Origin: Kamptonema formosum PCC 10802
Lineage (GTDB): Bacteria; Cyanobacteriota; Cyanobacteriia; Cyanobacteriales; Oscillatoriaceae
Direction: 5' to 3'
Assembly: GCF_000332335.1 (NCBI RefSeq)
Contig: NZ_KB235948.1
Coordinates: 389,033 to 453,032, forward strand
Length of the DNA stretch: 64,000 nucleotides
Positions 18,883-28,128 of this stretch are shown piece by piece (the stretch's first letter is position 1; every line of letters begins with the position of its first letter). A program made the position numbers and the translations under genes. The notes below the pieces were generated by a model. The model was given only the letters and a program-made list of their open reading frames with translations, was not told the origin of the DNA and did no database searches.

Positions 18883-21392
18883 TTTCCCCCCCCACATCTC
18901 CCAGATTTTTGCCACCCTTCTTGCAGAGTAACATCAGGAGAGTTCGCCACCAGCCGCACCCTACCTCTCTCGTCAATCGCCCAACCGGTAGCCTCTACAA
19001 TTGGCGATTGGTAATTCTCCCCAGAATAAGACGAGATTCGGCGTTCTACAACAGAAGCAAAGCTTGTGCGCACAGGGCGCACATCCGACCAAAGCGTCGC
19101 GCCTCTGAGTGTTTGGCTGGGATCTTCCGGCAAACCGCCCCGCCCGCTAACTGAAAATCTGTTCCCCCTATCCGCCGCACAGCCAGTGACAATTTGCCCT
19201 GCAGGATCGGTTAAGTTTGCCGGCAATTCCACCAATCCCGAACTCGGATCTACCTCAGGGTTGGAGATTGTCACCGTGCCAGAAACCCCAAACTCCGAAC
19301 TGGCAGTAATGTCACTTTCTGCGGTGGGCGCAACCCGATACTGGGTGCCAAAGATGCCAGAGGTGCTGATTTGGATATTGCCACCGGCACCTTGAAAGGC
19401 ATTAGCGCTGATGTCGCTATTTTCCAGCGCTGCTATCACCGGAGCGTCAATCGTCAGGTTGCCCCCATTGCCGGTGCCGCCGGCAGTGGCAGAGATAGAG
19501 CTGCCATGTCTCAGCAGCAAGGCGTCGCGCACTTGCAGGTTAATGTTGCCCCCTGAACCGGATGCGGTTGATGCTGTGATGCCAGCTTCAGTGTCGAGAA
19601 AAATAGAGTTGGCACTCACCCTGAGCGTGCCGGCATTTCCTGAGCCATCATTTTTCACCGTCACTTGAGCCCCATCTCGCACAATCAAAACAGGTGTGTT
19701 AAGCCTCACGTCTCCAGAAGCTCCAGAAGGCGCAGCCGGCAGTCGGAATGTCTGCTGCAATATCGGATCTGCAAGATTGGCAGAAGAAATCACCTGGCTG
19801 GGATTGCGAGAGCCCGGCACCGAACCGCTCACCTCTACAAACTGCGAAGCGTTGATGGCAAGACTTCCGGACGAACCACTCCCTACAGTCGAAGAATCGA
19901 CCCTCCCCCCATCCCGAACTGTCAGCCTTGACGTGTCGAGCGTCACGCTGCCGGCATTTCCCTGACCGAGACTTGCAGATCCCAAAAGGCTTGGCGTTAA
20001 AATAAAGGGTATTACTCCGGTGACTTCTACCGAGTCTGCGGCCTGAATTTTCACATTCCCACCGGCTCCCGTCCCAAAGGTTCCAGATACCACAGTCCCC
20101 CCGCCGGCAGCTCTCAACCGCCCCGCTGATATAGCGATATTTCCTGCCGTCCCTGAACTCAAAGTTCCCGCACTAATCAGGCTGTTCAGTACAGGGTTTA
20201 CCGGTGAGAAACCCATTAATTGCACTTCCTCTGAAGCGAGCGCAGTGATATTGCCTCCCGCCGCTGACGTGAAGGTTTTAGTGGCGATTTGTGCCCCCCC
20301 CTCAAGAACCAAACGCCGGCTTGAAACCGCAATATCCCCGCCTTTCCCCAGTCCCAGATTTTCATTGAGCAAGATGCTGCGAATCCTTCCATCTGGGGTA
20401 GTTCCAGCCAATTCCAGAGACTCGGAAGCGGAAACAGTGATGCTTCCGGAGGCTTGACTCCCCTGGTTTTGAATCAAGATTGCCGAACCGTCGCGCACCT
20501 CAATGCGCCGCGCCGCCACCGCCACCGCACCCCCACCGGCACCCCCACCGGTATTTGTGCCGCTGGCGTCTGCTAGCGCCTGCTGGGAGAGGCGAATATC
20601 CCGAAAGCTTTGCACCCCAGAATACCCCAGCGCCGGCACCCCCGCACTCGAGCTGAGGCTGACCGCACCCCCGCCAACACTGCCGAGCTCAATCCGCCCT
20701 CCCTCCGCAGTCAGCACTCCGCCTTCTATAGCGATATCGCCCCCAACCAGGGCGAGTGTGTTTCCGGGGCTGACGCGCAAACCGGAATTGCTCGCCGCAC
20801 TCCTGTCGATTGGGGAGAAAAATGGATCGGCCACGCTTAGCGTGTGACCGGCACCCCGGACGCGAATCGCTCCCGGATTTGGCCCAAACTGCAGGCCGGC
20901 AGGCACGCTCACGGTCAGCAGGGGTGGCGCTTGCGGGCTGGCAGCGCTGTAAAAGCTGCCATCGGACAGTTGGATGCTGCTGGCGGTACTGCCTATAAAC
21001 GAACCGCCAATATTTAACCGGGCATTCGGGCCAAAAATAATCCCGTTGGGGTTGATGAGAAATAGGTTCGCCTTGCCGTCGGCGCTTATTATACCATCTA
21101 TATTGGAAACTGTCAACCCCGTGACTCGCGCCAAAATGTTGATAATTTCGGGGGCGCTTGTGAAGTGGGCCGTCGTGCCGGTTTTGACAGAAAATTCCTT
21201 GAAACTGTGGAAGAGATTGCCACCGGCTGCTGTGCCGCCGGCGATCGCACTCGTGGTGCCATTTGGCGTCACGGCAGAATTCACCGGCAGGGTGGCATCC
21301 GGGACAATTTGCGCGCGGAGGGGGCCGGTTGTGGCCAAACACAGCAGGAAAATACTGCAAGCCGTGTGGAATCGGTCAGCACCTTGTTGCAT
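18864..21392 (-). CDS. Filamentous haemagglutinin N-terminal domain exoprotein (two-partner secretion TpsA type)
   Basis: An 842-residue exported protein. A signal peptide (SIFLLCLATTGPLRA) precedes the conserved TPS secretion domain: FHSFKEFSVKTGTTAHFTSA, then NIDGIISADGKANLFLINPN and GIIFGPNARLNIGGSF. This domain binds an Omp85-type TpsB porin for export across the outer membrane. The rest is a Gly/Ser/Ala-rich right-handed beta-helix of repeats such as GSGNGGNLTI and AGGNITALASEEVQL. The C-terminus has a shorter Cys-containing tail (TGCAADRGNRF). No TpsB gene lies in the window, so the porin must be elsewhere. It is the first gene of a five-gene minus-strand run. The start is not backed by a clear ribosome site. 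Confidence 0.9.
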   Translation of the reverse strand: MQQGADRFHTACSIFLLCLATTGPLRAQIVPDATLPVNSAVTPNGTTSAIAGGTAAGGNLFHSFKEFSVKTGTTAHFTSAPEIINILARVTGLTVSNIDGIISADGKANLFLINPNGIIFGPNARLNIGGSFIGSTASSIQLSDGSFYSAASPQAPPLLTVSVPAGLQFGPNPGAIRVRGAGHTLSVADPFFSPIDRSAASNSGLRVSPGNTLALVGGDIAIEGGVLTAEGGRIELGSVGGGAVSLSSSAGVPALGYSGVQSFRDIRLSQQALADASGTNTGGGAGGGAVAVAARRIEVRDGSAILIQNQGSQASGSITVSASESLELAGTTPDGRIRSILLNENLGLGKGGDIAVSSRRLVLEGGAQIATKTFTSAAGGNITALASEEVQLMGFSPVNPVLNSLISAGTLSSGTAGNIAISAGRLRAAGGGTVVSGTFGTGAGGNVKIQAADSVEVTGVIPFILTPSLLGSASLGQGNAGSVTLDTSRLTVRDGGRVDSSTVGSGSSGSLAINASQFVEVSGSVPGSRNPSQVISSANLADPILQQTFRLPAAPSGASGDVRLNTPVLIVRDGAQVTVKNDGSGNAGTLRVSANSIFLDTEAGITASTASGSGGNINLQVRDALLLRHGSSISATAGGTGNGGNLTIDAPVIAALENSDISANAFQGAGGNIQISTSGIFGTQYRVAPTAESDITASSEFGVSGTVTISNPEVDPSSGLVELPANLTDPAGQIVTGCAADRGNRFSVSGRGGLPEDPSQTLRGATLWSDVRPVRTSFASVVERRISSYSGENYQSPIVEATGWAIDERGRVRLVANSPDVTLQEGWQKSGRCGGGKTAKTP

Positions 21393-22018
21393 ATACGTCG
21401 CGCTGCCAGCGCACTCGAGGGGGCGGTTGCCTGAAGCCGCAGGTTTATTGACGCTATCTGCCGGTGGCAGAGTTCTCGCTGCAGATGATTTCTCATTCCC
21501 TTGTGCTAATGCAACCCTGCGGCTAGCCTGGGAACGAAGGTTTGAAAGCTCTGCTTCCTGCTTGTTGCGAGAGGTAAAGGATGTGAATTCCAGAAAAATT
21601 GCTCGCTACCTTATTCCAGGAGAGCTGGCTTTGTTTTTCTTGCTTCCATAATAGCCGAGTTTCGTACTTCACGTCAAGGTTGGGATTGAACCGCCGGCAG
21701 CTTATTCAATCAATCCTTTTCTAGGAACTTTTGCCCACTCTCTCAGCCTCACCGCCAGTAAAGCCGGCTTTCTTGCAGCGCTGATTGCAGAGACTGCTGC
21801 TGCCCACTGGCGGCAGACCTGACTGACCCCGGAAATAAATATTATCAAATCCGTTTGATTAATTTATTTCCTAAGGGAGGGGTTCCGGTGAATTGCCCAA
21901 CATTAAATTTGCTCTTTCTCCCCCTCACCCCCCAAGCCACCGGCACTATCGGTTCACCCAACGGTCGCTCTTAGGGCAAGCTAAGCTTAAAGAGAGGTTT
22001 CTTAAACATTTTTTAAGT
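21393..22018. other. Spacer between divergent haemagglutinin and SufR-like genes
   Basis: About 630 bases without a supportable gene or RNA. A weak open frame runs into the SufR-like gene from 21893, but it has no family features. The region must contain divergent promoters; I could not identify them with confidence. Confidence 0.45.
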
Positions 22019-22690
22019 ATGGGGGAGAGACAAAAAGCCAAAAACCAAATTCTGCACCTATTGAAAACACACGGCTCCCAGAGTGCCGCCGCCCTAGCCA
22101 AAGAATTGCAGCTGTCTCCGATGGCGGTGCGGCAGCACTTACAGGCGCTGCAAGCCGAAAAGTGGGTAGCCTATAAAGAACAGCGGCGGACAAAAGGGCG
22201 ACCGATTAAACTGTGGCAGCTAACCGAGGCAGCTCGACATTTCTTTCCCGACAGCCACGCAGACTTGATAGCTGACTTGCTGCGAAGCGTCGAAACCGTG
22301 TTTGGCGCAGCGGGACTGGAAAAACTGCTCTGCGAGCGCACCCGCCGGCAGGTGCAAAACTACCAGTCGGGACTAGCGCCGGCTGCCGGTGGCGGCGGCT
22401 GGCAAAATGCGGTAGCCGCACTGGCGCAGTTTCGCACTCAAGAAGGCTACATGGCAGAAGTCATGGCACAGCCCGATGGCAGCCTGCTGCTGGTGGAAAA
22501 CCACTGTCCGGTTCAGGCAGCGGCTCGCACCTGCCAGTTGCTGTGCCGGTGCGAGCTGGAGGTGTTTAAAACCGTGCTGGGGACAGCAGTGACCGTGGAG
22601 CGGGTGGAGCATATCATGCAAGGAGATCGCCGGTGCGCGTACAGGGTAAACCGCATTGACGCCAAGATCGTCAAGGAAGAAGGGGAGTGA
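22019..22690 (+). CDS. SufR-like helix-turn-helix transcriptional regulator (COG2345 type)
   Basis: A 223-residue regulator. A winged helix occupies about residues 5-70 (KAKNQILHLLKTHGSQSAAA, LQLSPMAVRQHLQALQAEKW, then GRPIKLWQLT). The C-terminal half has cysteines in a C-x12-C-x-C arrangement (HCPVQAAARTCQLLCRC) plus a later Cys (GDRRCAYRV). This resembles the [4Fe-4S]-ligating region of SufR, the repressor of iron-sulfur cluster assembly. sufBCDS is not nearby, so it may be a paralogue that senses Fe-S status or redox for other targets. ATG 22019 was chosen because residues before it look unlike any family N-terminus. Confidence 0.78.
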   Translation: MGERQKAKNQILHLLKTHGSQSAAALAKELQLSPMAVRQHLQALQAEKWVAYKEQRRTKGRPIKLWQLTEAARHFFPDSHADLIADLLRSVETVFGAAGLEKLLCERTRRQVQNYQSGLAPAAGGGGWQNAVAALAQFRTQEGYMAEVMAQPDGSLLLVENHCPVQAAARTCQLLCRCELEVFKTVLGTAVTVERVEHIMQGDRRCAYRVNRIDAKIVKEEGE

Positions 22691-22697
22691 GGGGCAA

Positions 22698-22855
22698 TTT
22701 TGGATGCCCGGATTTTGGATGCCCGGATTTGGGATGCCCGGATTTTGGATGTCCGGATTTGGGATGCCCGGATTGGGCATTGGCTTCCCCCTAAACCCTA
22801 AACCCTAAACCCTAACCCCTCAACCTTAAACCCCTAATCCCCTAATCCCCTAATC
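22698..22855. repeat. Tandem GGATTTTGGATGCCC units followed by CCCTAAA array
   Basis: 22698-22780 has five units of GGATTTTGGATGCCC with small variants. 22790-22855 continues with CCCTAAA, CCCTAAC and CCCCTAAT heptamers. It lies between the convergent 3' ends of the SufR-like gene and sppA. The CCCTAAA unit looks like a plant telomere repeat, but it belongs to the heptamer repeat family of this genome. Confidence 0.85.
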
Positions 22856-22875
22856 CCGGCCCAAATCCCCACCGG

Positions 22876-24708
22876 TCAGTCAATCCGGAAGTTGTAGGGC
22901 AAGCGGGCGTAGATGCCCCAGCGGTTGTTCAGGGGGCTGAGAATGGCCACCTGCTGTTTGAGTTGCTCCCACTCAGCCGTCAGCGGGTCGAGCCGCACCC
23001 CGGAAGGGGCAGCCTTCGCGCCCAGCAGTTTTTTCACAATCCGCTCTTCCAGACTGCGGGTTTTCGGGTACTCTTCCACTTGCCAGCCGTCCCCCAGCTT
23101 GGCCAGTGTGGCAGCCTCAGCGATGGCGTCTCGGATGCCGCCGATCTTATCCACCAGGCCAATCTTCTGCGCTTCCGCGCCAGACCACACCCGCCCTTGG
23201 GCAATCTGGGCTACGGTTTGCTTGGGCATGTTCCGAGACTCGGCTACTTTATTTAAGAATTGCTCGTAAACCTGCTGCACCATCTGGCGGTAGATGGCGA
23301 GCTCGCGCTCGGTTTTGGGGCGGACAGCGGTTTGAGTGTCGGCATAGGGGCCGGTTTTCACGACATCCCAAGTGATGCCGTTGTTATTGGCTATCTTTTG
23401 CACGTTCAGCAGCAGCCCGAATACGCCAATCGAACCGGTAATGGTGGTCGGTTCGGCAAAAATCCGGTCGGCATCGGTGGAGATCCAGTAGCCGCCGGAA
23501 GCGGCAACGTTGCCCATAGAGACAACCACCGGCTTTTCTTTGCGAGTCAGTTTGACTTCTCGCTGAATCACCTCAGACGCTGTGGCGCTTCCGCCCGGAC
23601 TGTTGACTCGCAGCACTACGGCTTTGACATCTTTATCCTGTCGCAGCTTGCGCAGCTGTTTGGCCAAGCGCTCGCCGCCCACCTGTGTGCCGCCCCCATC
23701 GCCATCGACGATTTCGCCCTCGGCGTAGACAACGGCAATCTGGTTTTTTGACCGGAAAGCGGTTTGATTTTGGTTTTGCACTGCTTTGGCGTAGCCGCTC
23801 AGGCTAATTTGCCGGAATGACTGGCTTTCAGAGTCTTTGCCTGTGAGCTTTTTCAGGTCGGCAACCACTTGGTCGAAGTACGCTACCTTATCGACGAGCT
23901 GGCGCTGGCGGGCTTCTTGCGGCATCAGCAGCCCCCCACTGTCTGCTATCGCTTGCAGCTGTTTGGGGTTCAGCTGCCGGTGCTTGCCGGTGGTGTTGCG
24001 GAACTCGCCCCACAAGTCGTCGAGCATTTTCTGAGTCTGCAGCTGGTTCTCCGGACTCAGCTGGGTGCGCTCGAAGGGCTCGACTGCAGCTTTGTATTTG
24101 CCGGCTCTCACCACTTGCACGCCGATGCCGTATTTCTGCAAGGCACCGGTGAGGAACATGGTTTGGGAGCTGAAACCGTTGAGTTCCATCGCACCGAGGG
24201 GGTTGATGGCGATGGTGTTGGCCACGGAACCGAGGTAGTATTCTCCCTCTGTCCAGTCCTCGTCGTAGGCGACTATCTTTTTGCCGGTGGCGCGAAACCG
24301 CTCCAGAGCTTCGCGCACCTCTTTTAGGGTGGCCAAGCCGGCGCTGGTGCCGGCACTGCTGCCCTGGAGATAAATGCCTACAATCCGCTTGTCGCGGCTG
24401 GCTTTGTCCAGAGCGTCCAGCACCGCCCGCAGGGTGATGCTCTCGCTATCTTCATCGGAAAGCGCTTGTTCAATCGCTTCACTGGTTGTGGCCACCGGCT
24501 TGCTGTCGGTAATGTTGGCGGACAGGTCGAAAACCAGCACGGATTTGTTTTCGACTTTTGGCCCGCTGTCTTTGGAGGCGGCGGCAATCACTAGCATGAC
24601 TAGCCCCCCAATCCCCAGACTGGCAATCAGCGCCAGTCCCAGCAGGCTTCCCACTAAACTGGCAAATGTGTATTTCAGGAAATCACGCATTGAAAACATC
24701 CTCGGCAA
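22876..24708 (-). CDS. sppA: Signal peptide peptidase SppA, long (67K) form
   Basis: Membrane-anchored serine protease that cleaves signal peptides left in the membrane after secretion; cyanobacterial SppA1 has also been linked to light acclimation. At 610 residues it has the tandem-domain architecture of E. coli SppA. The N-terminal membrane anchor is SLVGSLLGLALIASLGIGGL. The general-base Lys lies in the first domain (VVRAGKYKAAVEPFER) and the nucleophile Ser in the second (GNVAASGGYWISTDA). The best start is probably ATG at 24690 (MRDFLKY), which puts a charged residue directly before the anchor; ATG 24708 is also open. It is separated by 160 bases from the IPP isomerase gene upstream. Confidence 0.93.
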   Translation of the reverse strand: MPRMFSMRDFLKYTFASLVGSLLGLALIASLGIGGLVMLVIAAASKDSGPKVENKSVLVFDLSANITDSKPVATTSEAIEQALSDEDSESITLRAVLDALDKASRDKRIVGIYLQGSSAGTSAGLATLKEVREALERFRATGKKIVAYDEDWTEGEYYLGSVANTIAINPLGAMELNGFSSQTMFLTGALQKYGIGVQVVRAGKYKAAVEPFERTQLSPENQLQTQKMLDDLWGEFRNTTGKHRQLNPKQLQAIADSGGLLMPQEARQRQLVDKVAYFDQVVADLKKLTGKDSESQSFRQISLSGYAKAVQNQNQTAFRSKNQIAVVYAEGEIVDGDGGGTQVGGERLAKQLRKLRQDKDVKAVVLRVNSPGGSATASEVIQREVKLTRKEKPVVVSMGNVAASGGYWISTDADRIFAEPTTITGSIGVFGLLLNVQKIANNNGITWDVVKTGPYADTQTAVRPKTERELAIYRQMVQQVYEQFLNKVAESRNMPKQTVAQIAQGRVWSGAEAQKIGLVDKIGGIRDAIAEAATLAKLGDGWQVEEYPKTRSLEERIVKKLLGAKAAPSGVRLDPLTAEWEQLKQQVAILSPLNNRWGIYARLPYNFRID

Positions 24709-24777
24709 GAGTGCGGGTGCGGGAGTGAGGGAGTTTGGAGCCTGCGCGAGTATTTATATTTTCTATTAAAACTCTCC

Positions 24778-24806
24778 GCTAATTGCTCATTGCTAATTGC
24801 TAATTC
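24778..24806. repeat. GCTAATTGCTCATTGCTAATTGCTAATT short repeats
   Basis: Three to four copies of an 8-9 base unit, GCTAATTG/GCTCATTG, in the gap upstream of sppA. This is another of the simple intergenic repeats of this genome. Confidence 0.7.
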
Positions 24807-24870
24807 AGCCACAGCATCGCTGGCTTTCGCCCAACTCCCCAACCCCCCACACCCAATACCCGTTACGCTT

Positions 24871-25920
24871 CTATCCTAATCGCTGCAAAACGCCAGAGTC
24901 TTTCAGCTCGGAGAGTGTGGCGCAACCGGCGCACAGCAGCACTGTAGCCAGCTCTGCAATTAAGACCTCCGCCAGCTCACCGGCAGCTTGTTCGGATTCA
25001 GCGGCGGCTTGCAAAAATGGCCGTGCCAAACCGGCCATGTCCGCACCCAACGCTATCGCTTTGGCGGCGTCCAAGCCGTTGGTCAATCCCCCAGAGGCAA
25101 TCAGGGGAATCGCCGGCGCGACGGCGCGAATGCCGGTCACGCACTCGGCGGTGGGCAGCCCCCAGTCGGCAAATGTGGCTCCCAACCGGCGCTGGCGGGC
25201 GTCTTTGGCCCTCTGCCCCTCCACCTTCGCCCAGGATGTCCCGCCGGCACCGGCCACATCAATCGCAGAAACGCCGGCATCGATTAATTTCTTGGCCATT
25301 GCTGCGGAAATGCCGTTTCCGACTTCTTTGGCAATCACCGGCACTTCCAACTTATAGCACAACTTAGATATTTTGTCAAGCAACCCTCGAAAATTGGTGT
25401 CGCCCTTGGTTTGGACGCACTCTTGCAGGGGGTTGAGGTGCAAAATTAGGGCGTCCGCTGCCAGCAAGTCAATGACTCGCCGGCACTCATCAATGCCGTA
25501 GCCATAATTCAGCTGCACCGCGCCTAAATTGGCAAACAGCAGGATATCCGGGGCGACTTTTCGCACCGCAAAGGTATCGCCAACCGAGGGGTTTTCCACC
25601 GCCACGCGCTGGGAACCGACGCCCATCGCAATTTTATAATGCTGCGCGACTTCCGCGAGCCGGTAATTAATTGTCTTGGCGAGTTCTGTCCCGCCGGTCA
25701 TGGAAGAAATCAGCAGCGGCGCACCCAGCTGTTTGCCGAGGAATGTGGTGCTTAGATCGATATCGCTGAGGCTGAGTTCTGGCAAGCAGCAGTGGGTGAA
25801 GCGGTAGCGTTCCAGCCCGCTGGTGGTTTCGCGGAATTGCACGTCCTCTTCGAGGCAAACTCGCAGGTGGTCGGCTTTGCGGTTTTGGGTTTCTGCCGGT
25901 TGGCTATTGGGCGAATTCAC
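24871..25920 (-). CDS. fni: Isopentenyl-diphosphate delta-isomerase, type 2 (FMN-dependent)
   Basis: Interconverts IPP and DMAPP, the precursors of carotenoids, phytol and quinone tails, using reduced FMN and NADPH. Family motifs in order: [59 protein letters not shown], then [27 protein letters not shown] and [23 protein letters not shown] at 25920 gives 349 residues, the normal length. The frame stays open to an ATG at 26064, but the extra 48 residues have no family counterpart. It is 40-180 bases downstream of pyrR on the same strand, depending on the start. It feeds the same isoprenoid supply used by the chlP and polyprenyl synthetase genes elsewhere in the window. Confidence 0.93.
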   Translation of the reverse strand: MNSPNSQPAETQNRKADHLRVCLEEDVQFRETTSGLERYRFTHCCLPELSLSDIDLSTTFLGKQLGAPLLISSMTGGTELAKTINYRLAEVAQHYKIAMGVGSQRVAVENPSVGDTFAVRKVAPDILLFANLGAVQLNYGYGIDECRRVIDLLAADALILHLNPLQECVQTKGDTNFRGLLDKISKLCYKLEVPVIAKEVGNGISAAMAKKLIDAGVSAIDVAGAGGTSWAKVEGQRAKDARQRRLGATFADWGLPTAECVTGIRAVAPAIPLIASGGLTNGLDAAKAIALGADMAGLARPFLQAAAESEQAAGELAEVLIAELATVLLCAGCATLSELKDSGVLQRLG

Positions 25921-26103
25921 AGGTAGTAGTTCAGACAAACGCTGATAAAAAGACTCCTGATCTAGTTTACCTGCCGGCAGCCCCCCAGTCACTCGCTGGC
26001 GCTGGAATTTTGACAGGCCGGTTGGGTTGGGTCGCTCTTGGCTGGCGTCAGCTAAAGAGCGCACCCCAGCACCGCTGGCACTTTATCCCTTATCCTCGCG
26101 CCC

Positions 26104-26637
26104 TTATTTGATGAGCTCCACCGCATCTCGCCCATCTATCTCCTGTAAGTAAACCTTCACCTGTTCTTCATTGGCAGTGGGCAGCTTTTTGCCGGTGAAG
26201 TCTGGGTGAATTGGCAGCTTGCGATGCCCCCGATCTACCAGCACCGCCAGGTAAATGGCATCGGGCCGGCCATATTCATTGACCGCATTTAACGCGGCGC
26301 GAACCGTGCGCCCCTCGTAAATCACGTCATCGACAAGCACGACCATTTTGCCCGTGAGGTCAAAGGGAATATCTGTTCTTGCCGGCGTTCTCATGCCAAT
26401 CTGATTCAAGTCATCCCGGTAGAACGTGATATCCAGAGCGCCCACCGGCACTTGGACTTGTTCGAGCACTTCAATTTGACGCGCCAGCAAGTGAGCCAGG
26501 CACACACCTCTGGTGTAAATGCCCAACAGCACCAGATCGGACAGATCGCCAGACTTTTCGACGATCTGGGAAGCCAGGCGGGTAAGAGTACGGCGCAACT
26601 CCTCAGCTGAGAGAATTTCTACCACTGTTGGGGACAT
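26104..26637 (-). CDS. pyrR: PyrR: pyrimidine regulator / uracil phosphoribosyltransferase
   Basis: A 177-residue phosphoribosyltransferase-fold protein. In Gram-positives PyrR binds pyr mRNA and attenuates transcription when UMP is high; it also makes UMP from uracil and PRPP. The PRPP-binding loop is [18 protein letters not shown]. The N-terminal helices ([20 protein letters not shown]) and [19 protein letters not shown] are family-typical, as is [19 protein letters not shown]. Length is normal. No pyr biosynthetic gene or attenuator is visible nearby, so in this organism the enzymatic salvage role may dominate (inference). Confidence 0.93.
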   Translation of the reverse strand: MSPTVVEILSAEELRRTLTRLASQIVEKSGDLSDLVLLGIYTRGVCLAHLLARQIEVLEQVQVPVGALDITFYRDDLNQIGMRTPARTDIPFDLTGKMVVLVDDVIYEGRTVRAALNAVNEYGRPDAIYLAVLVDRGHRKLPIHPDFTGKKLPTANEEQVKVYLQEIDGRDAVELIK

Positions 26638-26691
26638 ACCAAATACCTAACTTGAATAACTGTTAACTTTTTCTCCTGACCTGTCCAGCAC

Positions 26692-26793
26692 TTCTAAATG
26701 ATTTGTGAAATTCTCTGCCTGTTCTTTCCTTGGCGCTCTACCCTGCGGGAAGCCGCTGGCGCGTCTAAGGCGTCTTGGCGGTTTCTGATTCAA
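26692..26793. repeat. Dispersed repeat CTAAATGATTTGTGAAAT..CTTGGCGGTTTC, copy 2
   Basis: Starts CTAAATGATTTGTGAAATTC and ends GGCGTCTTGGCGGTTTC, with CTTGGCGCTCTACCCTGCGG inside. It aligns along its whole length with copies at 18799 and 38256, with insertions and deletions in the middle. Confidence 0.8.
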
Positions 26794-27113
26794 AGAATTC
26801 TCACAACTCACTTAGAACCGCTACAGTTTTTATTGAACCGCAGGGCGCAAACCCTGAGTCTTCCCAAAGGCAGCCTGTTTGGCTTGGCTTCCCGCAGGTA
26901 ACCCCGCCCGCGCCGGCCTGATGCCTGAATTATTAATCAACGGTATTTCATATTATAGCACGGGAGGCGAGGAGGATTTTGCGCTCTGCAAGCCGCTTCC
27001 CCTCGATTGAGGCGCATCTCAACGCCCGCACCTCACACCCCAGTGCCGGTGGCAACTCGGCAGTCATTTTTTTGGAAACTATAAATTATAGCTTATTGTG
27101 CGATGAATGTAAA

Positions 27114-27144
27114 GTCGGGTGCGTTCCAGAGGAACGCACCCGAC
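27114..27144. repeat. Perfect 14 bp hairpin GTCGGGTGCGTTCC / GGAACGCACCCGAC
   Basis: Two 14-base arms with loop AGA. Similar GGGTGCGTTCC hairpins occur at 28099-28133 and near 51047, with partial forms at 47281 and 38389-38420. It is a dispersed hairpin family; the member here is not adjacent to a gene end. Confidence 0.8.
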
Positions 27145-27370
27145 TGTCTGCTGTCAAGTCCCTGGGAATCTTATTGTAGGGGTGGGGCCAGTTTAATAGA
27201 TAATCTTTGCCCCTCGCAGATATCTCGTTTTAACCCGATACTTGAGCTAAAACTTCCGCTGTAACGGACACTTTCAGTGGGCGAATAAAAACGCAGCCAG
27301 CCTGAGTAACTAAGTTTATTTAAGACTCCCGGGTTTCTTAATTTTCAGTATCCTTATGTATACTTGCCGG

Positions 27371-27775
27371 TCACTTATTCTGACAGCAGCCCCTGTAGAG
27401 CGTACCATTCTCCAGGCTCACCAAGACGTGATGGGAGTATTTATTGTCGGACATGCCATCGATACAGCTATTATTCGCCGCTCTAATCACCGAGAGGACA
27501 ATCTTCTCGGCACCGCTGTTGCGCGACGCCCGCACCTGGAAGGCAGTATTTTCCATTGCTCCCCTTGCTGTAGTGACTTGAGCGCCCCAGTATTTTTTTG
27601 CCTTGTTGCCCGAAAATTCCGGCGTGCTGAACTGCACCATGTTTCCCTCCACTTCGACGCCCCAGAAAGGCTCGGTGCCGATGCACTTGAGCTTGGAAGT
27701 ATTGGGGCTAGCCGCTGAAGCAGACGCCGAAAGCGCCAAAAGGCAAAAGGCACTCAAAATTATCCCAGCTTTCAT
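27371..27775 (-). CDS. Small exported COG3650-like protein
   Basis: About 134 residues with an N-terminal signal peptide (MKAGIILSAFCLLALSASAS, cleavage after ASA). The mature part carries KCIGTEPFWGVEVEGNMVQF, the conserved GTEPFW motif of a family annotated as COG3650 and usually periplasmic or a lipoprotein. There are four cysteines in the mature chain (Cys in KCIG, SCID and CC near the end), so disulfides are likely. ATG 27775 is preferred over 27787 because the signal peptide then starts with Met-Lys. Function is unknown. No operon partner. Confidence 0.72.
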   Translation of the reverse strand: MKAGIILSAFCLLALSASASAASPNTSKLKCIGTEPFWGVEVEGNMVQFSTPEFSGNKAKKYWGAQVTTARGAMENTAFQVRASRNSGAEKIVLSVIRAANNSCIDGMSDNKYSHHVLVSLENGTLYRGCCQNK

Positions 27776-27787
27776 ATTCAACCTCAA

Positions 27788-28128
27788 TTCGTTTAATGGG
27801 CGAGACGGCTGAACCGGCGCTCAAAAGACGCGCCCTTGCTCTCTTGAAGAAGACGTGGATAGCGCCCCTGCTGTTCCACTGATTGTGCGAACGCCCCCGG
27901 GGTTACGCACTTATATTATAACTCAAGTTGCAACTTACAATCCGTAAGTTTTTCCATGCGCCCAGACGGGGCGGTTGTGCCCCACCCACGGAGACTGCTT
28001 TCAGGGCGGTTTTCCCCTCGCTTCCCCTTCCAGCCTTTGCCTGGGAAGGCGGCTTTCCCCGCTCCGCCGACTTCAGGCACAACTTAGGTGATGAGAAAGT
28101 AGGGTGCGTTCCGCAAAGCGGAACGCTA
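27788..28128. other. Spacer with GGGTGCGTTCC hairpin at its end
   Basis: No gene seen. 28099-28133 holds GTAGGGTGCGTTCCGC and GCGGAACGCTACTAC, an imperfect hairpin directly beyond the stop of the RTX-like gene on the minus strand. It could serve as that gene's terminator. Confidence 0.5.

Larger units (their letters stand above)
26638..27370. other. Spacer with repeat copies and one perfect hairpin
   Basis: No gene seen. It contains copy 2 of the CTAAATAATTTG-type repeat (26692-26793), a MITE terminal fragment (about 26796-26828, CACTTAGAACCGCTA) and a perfect hairpin at 27114-27144. The remainder shows nothing I can name. Confidence 0.55.

Noticed and set aside
22790-22855. CCCTAAA repeats resembling a plant telomere
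   Set aside because: Copies are few, vary (CCCTAAC, CCCCTAAT) and adjoin other heptamer repeats in a bacterial spacer.
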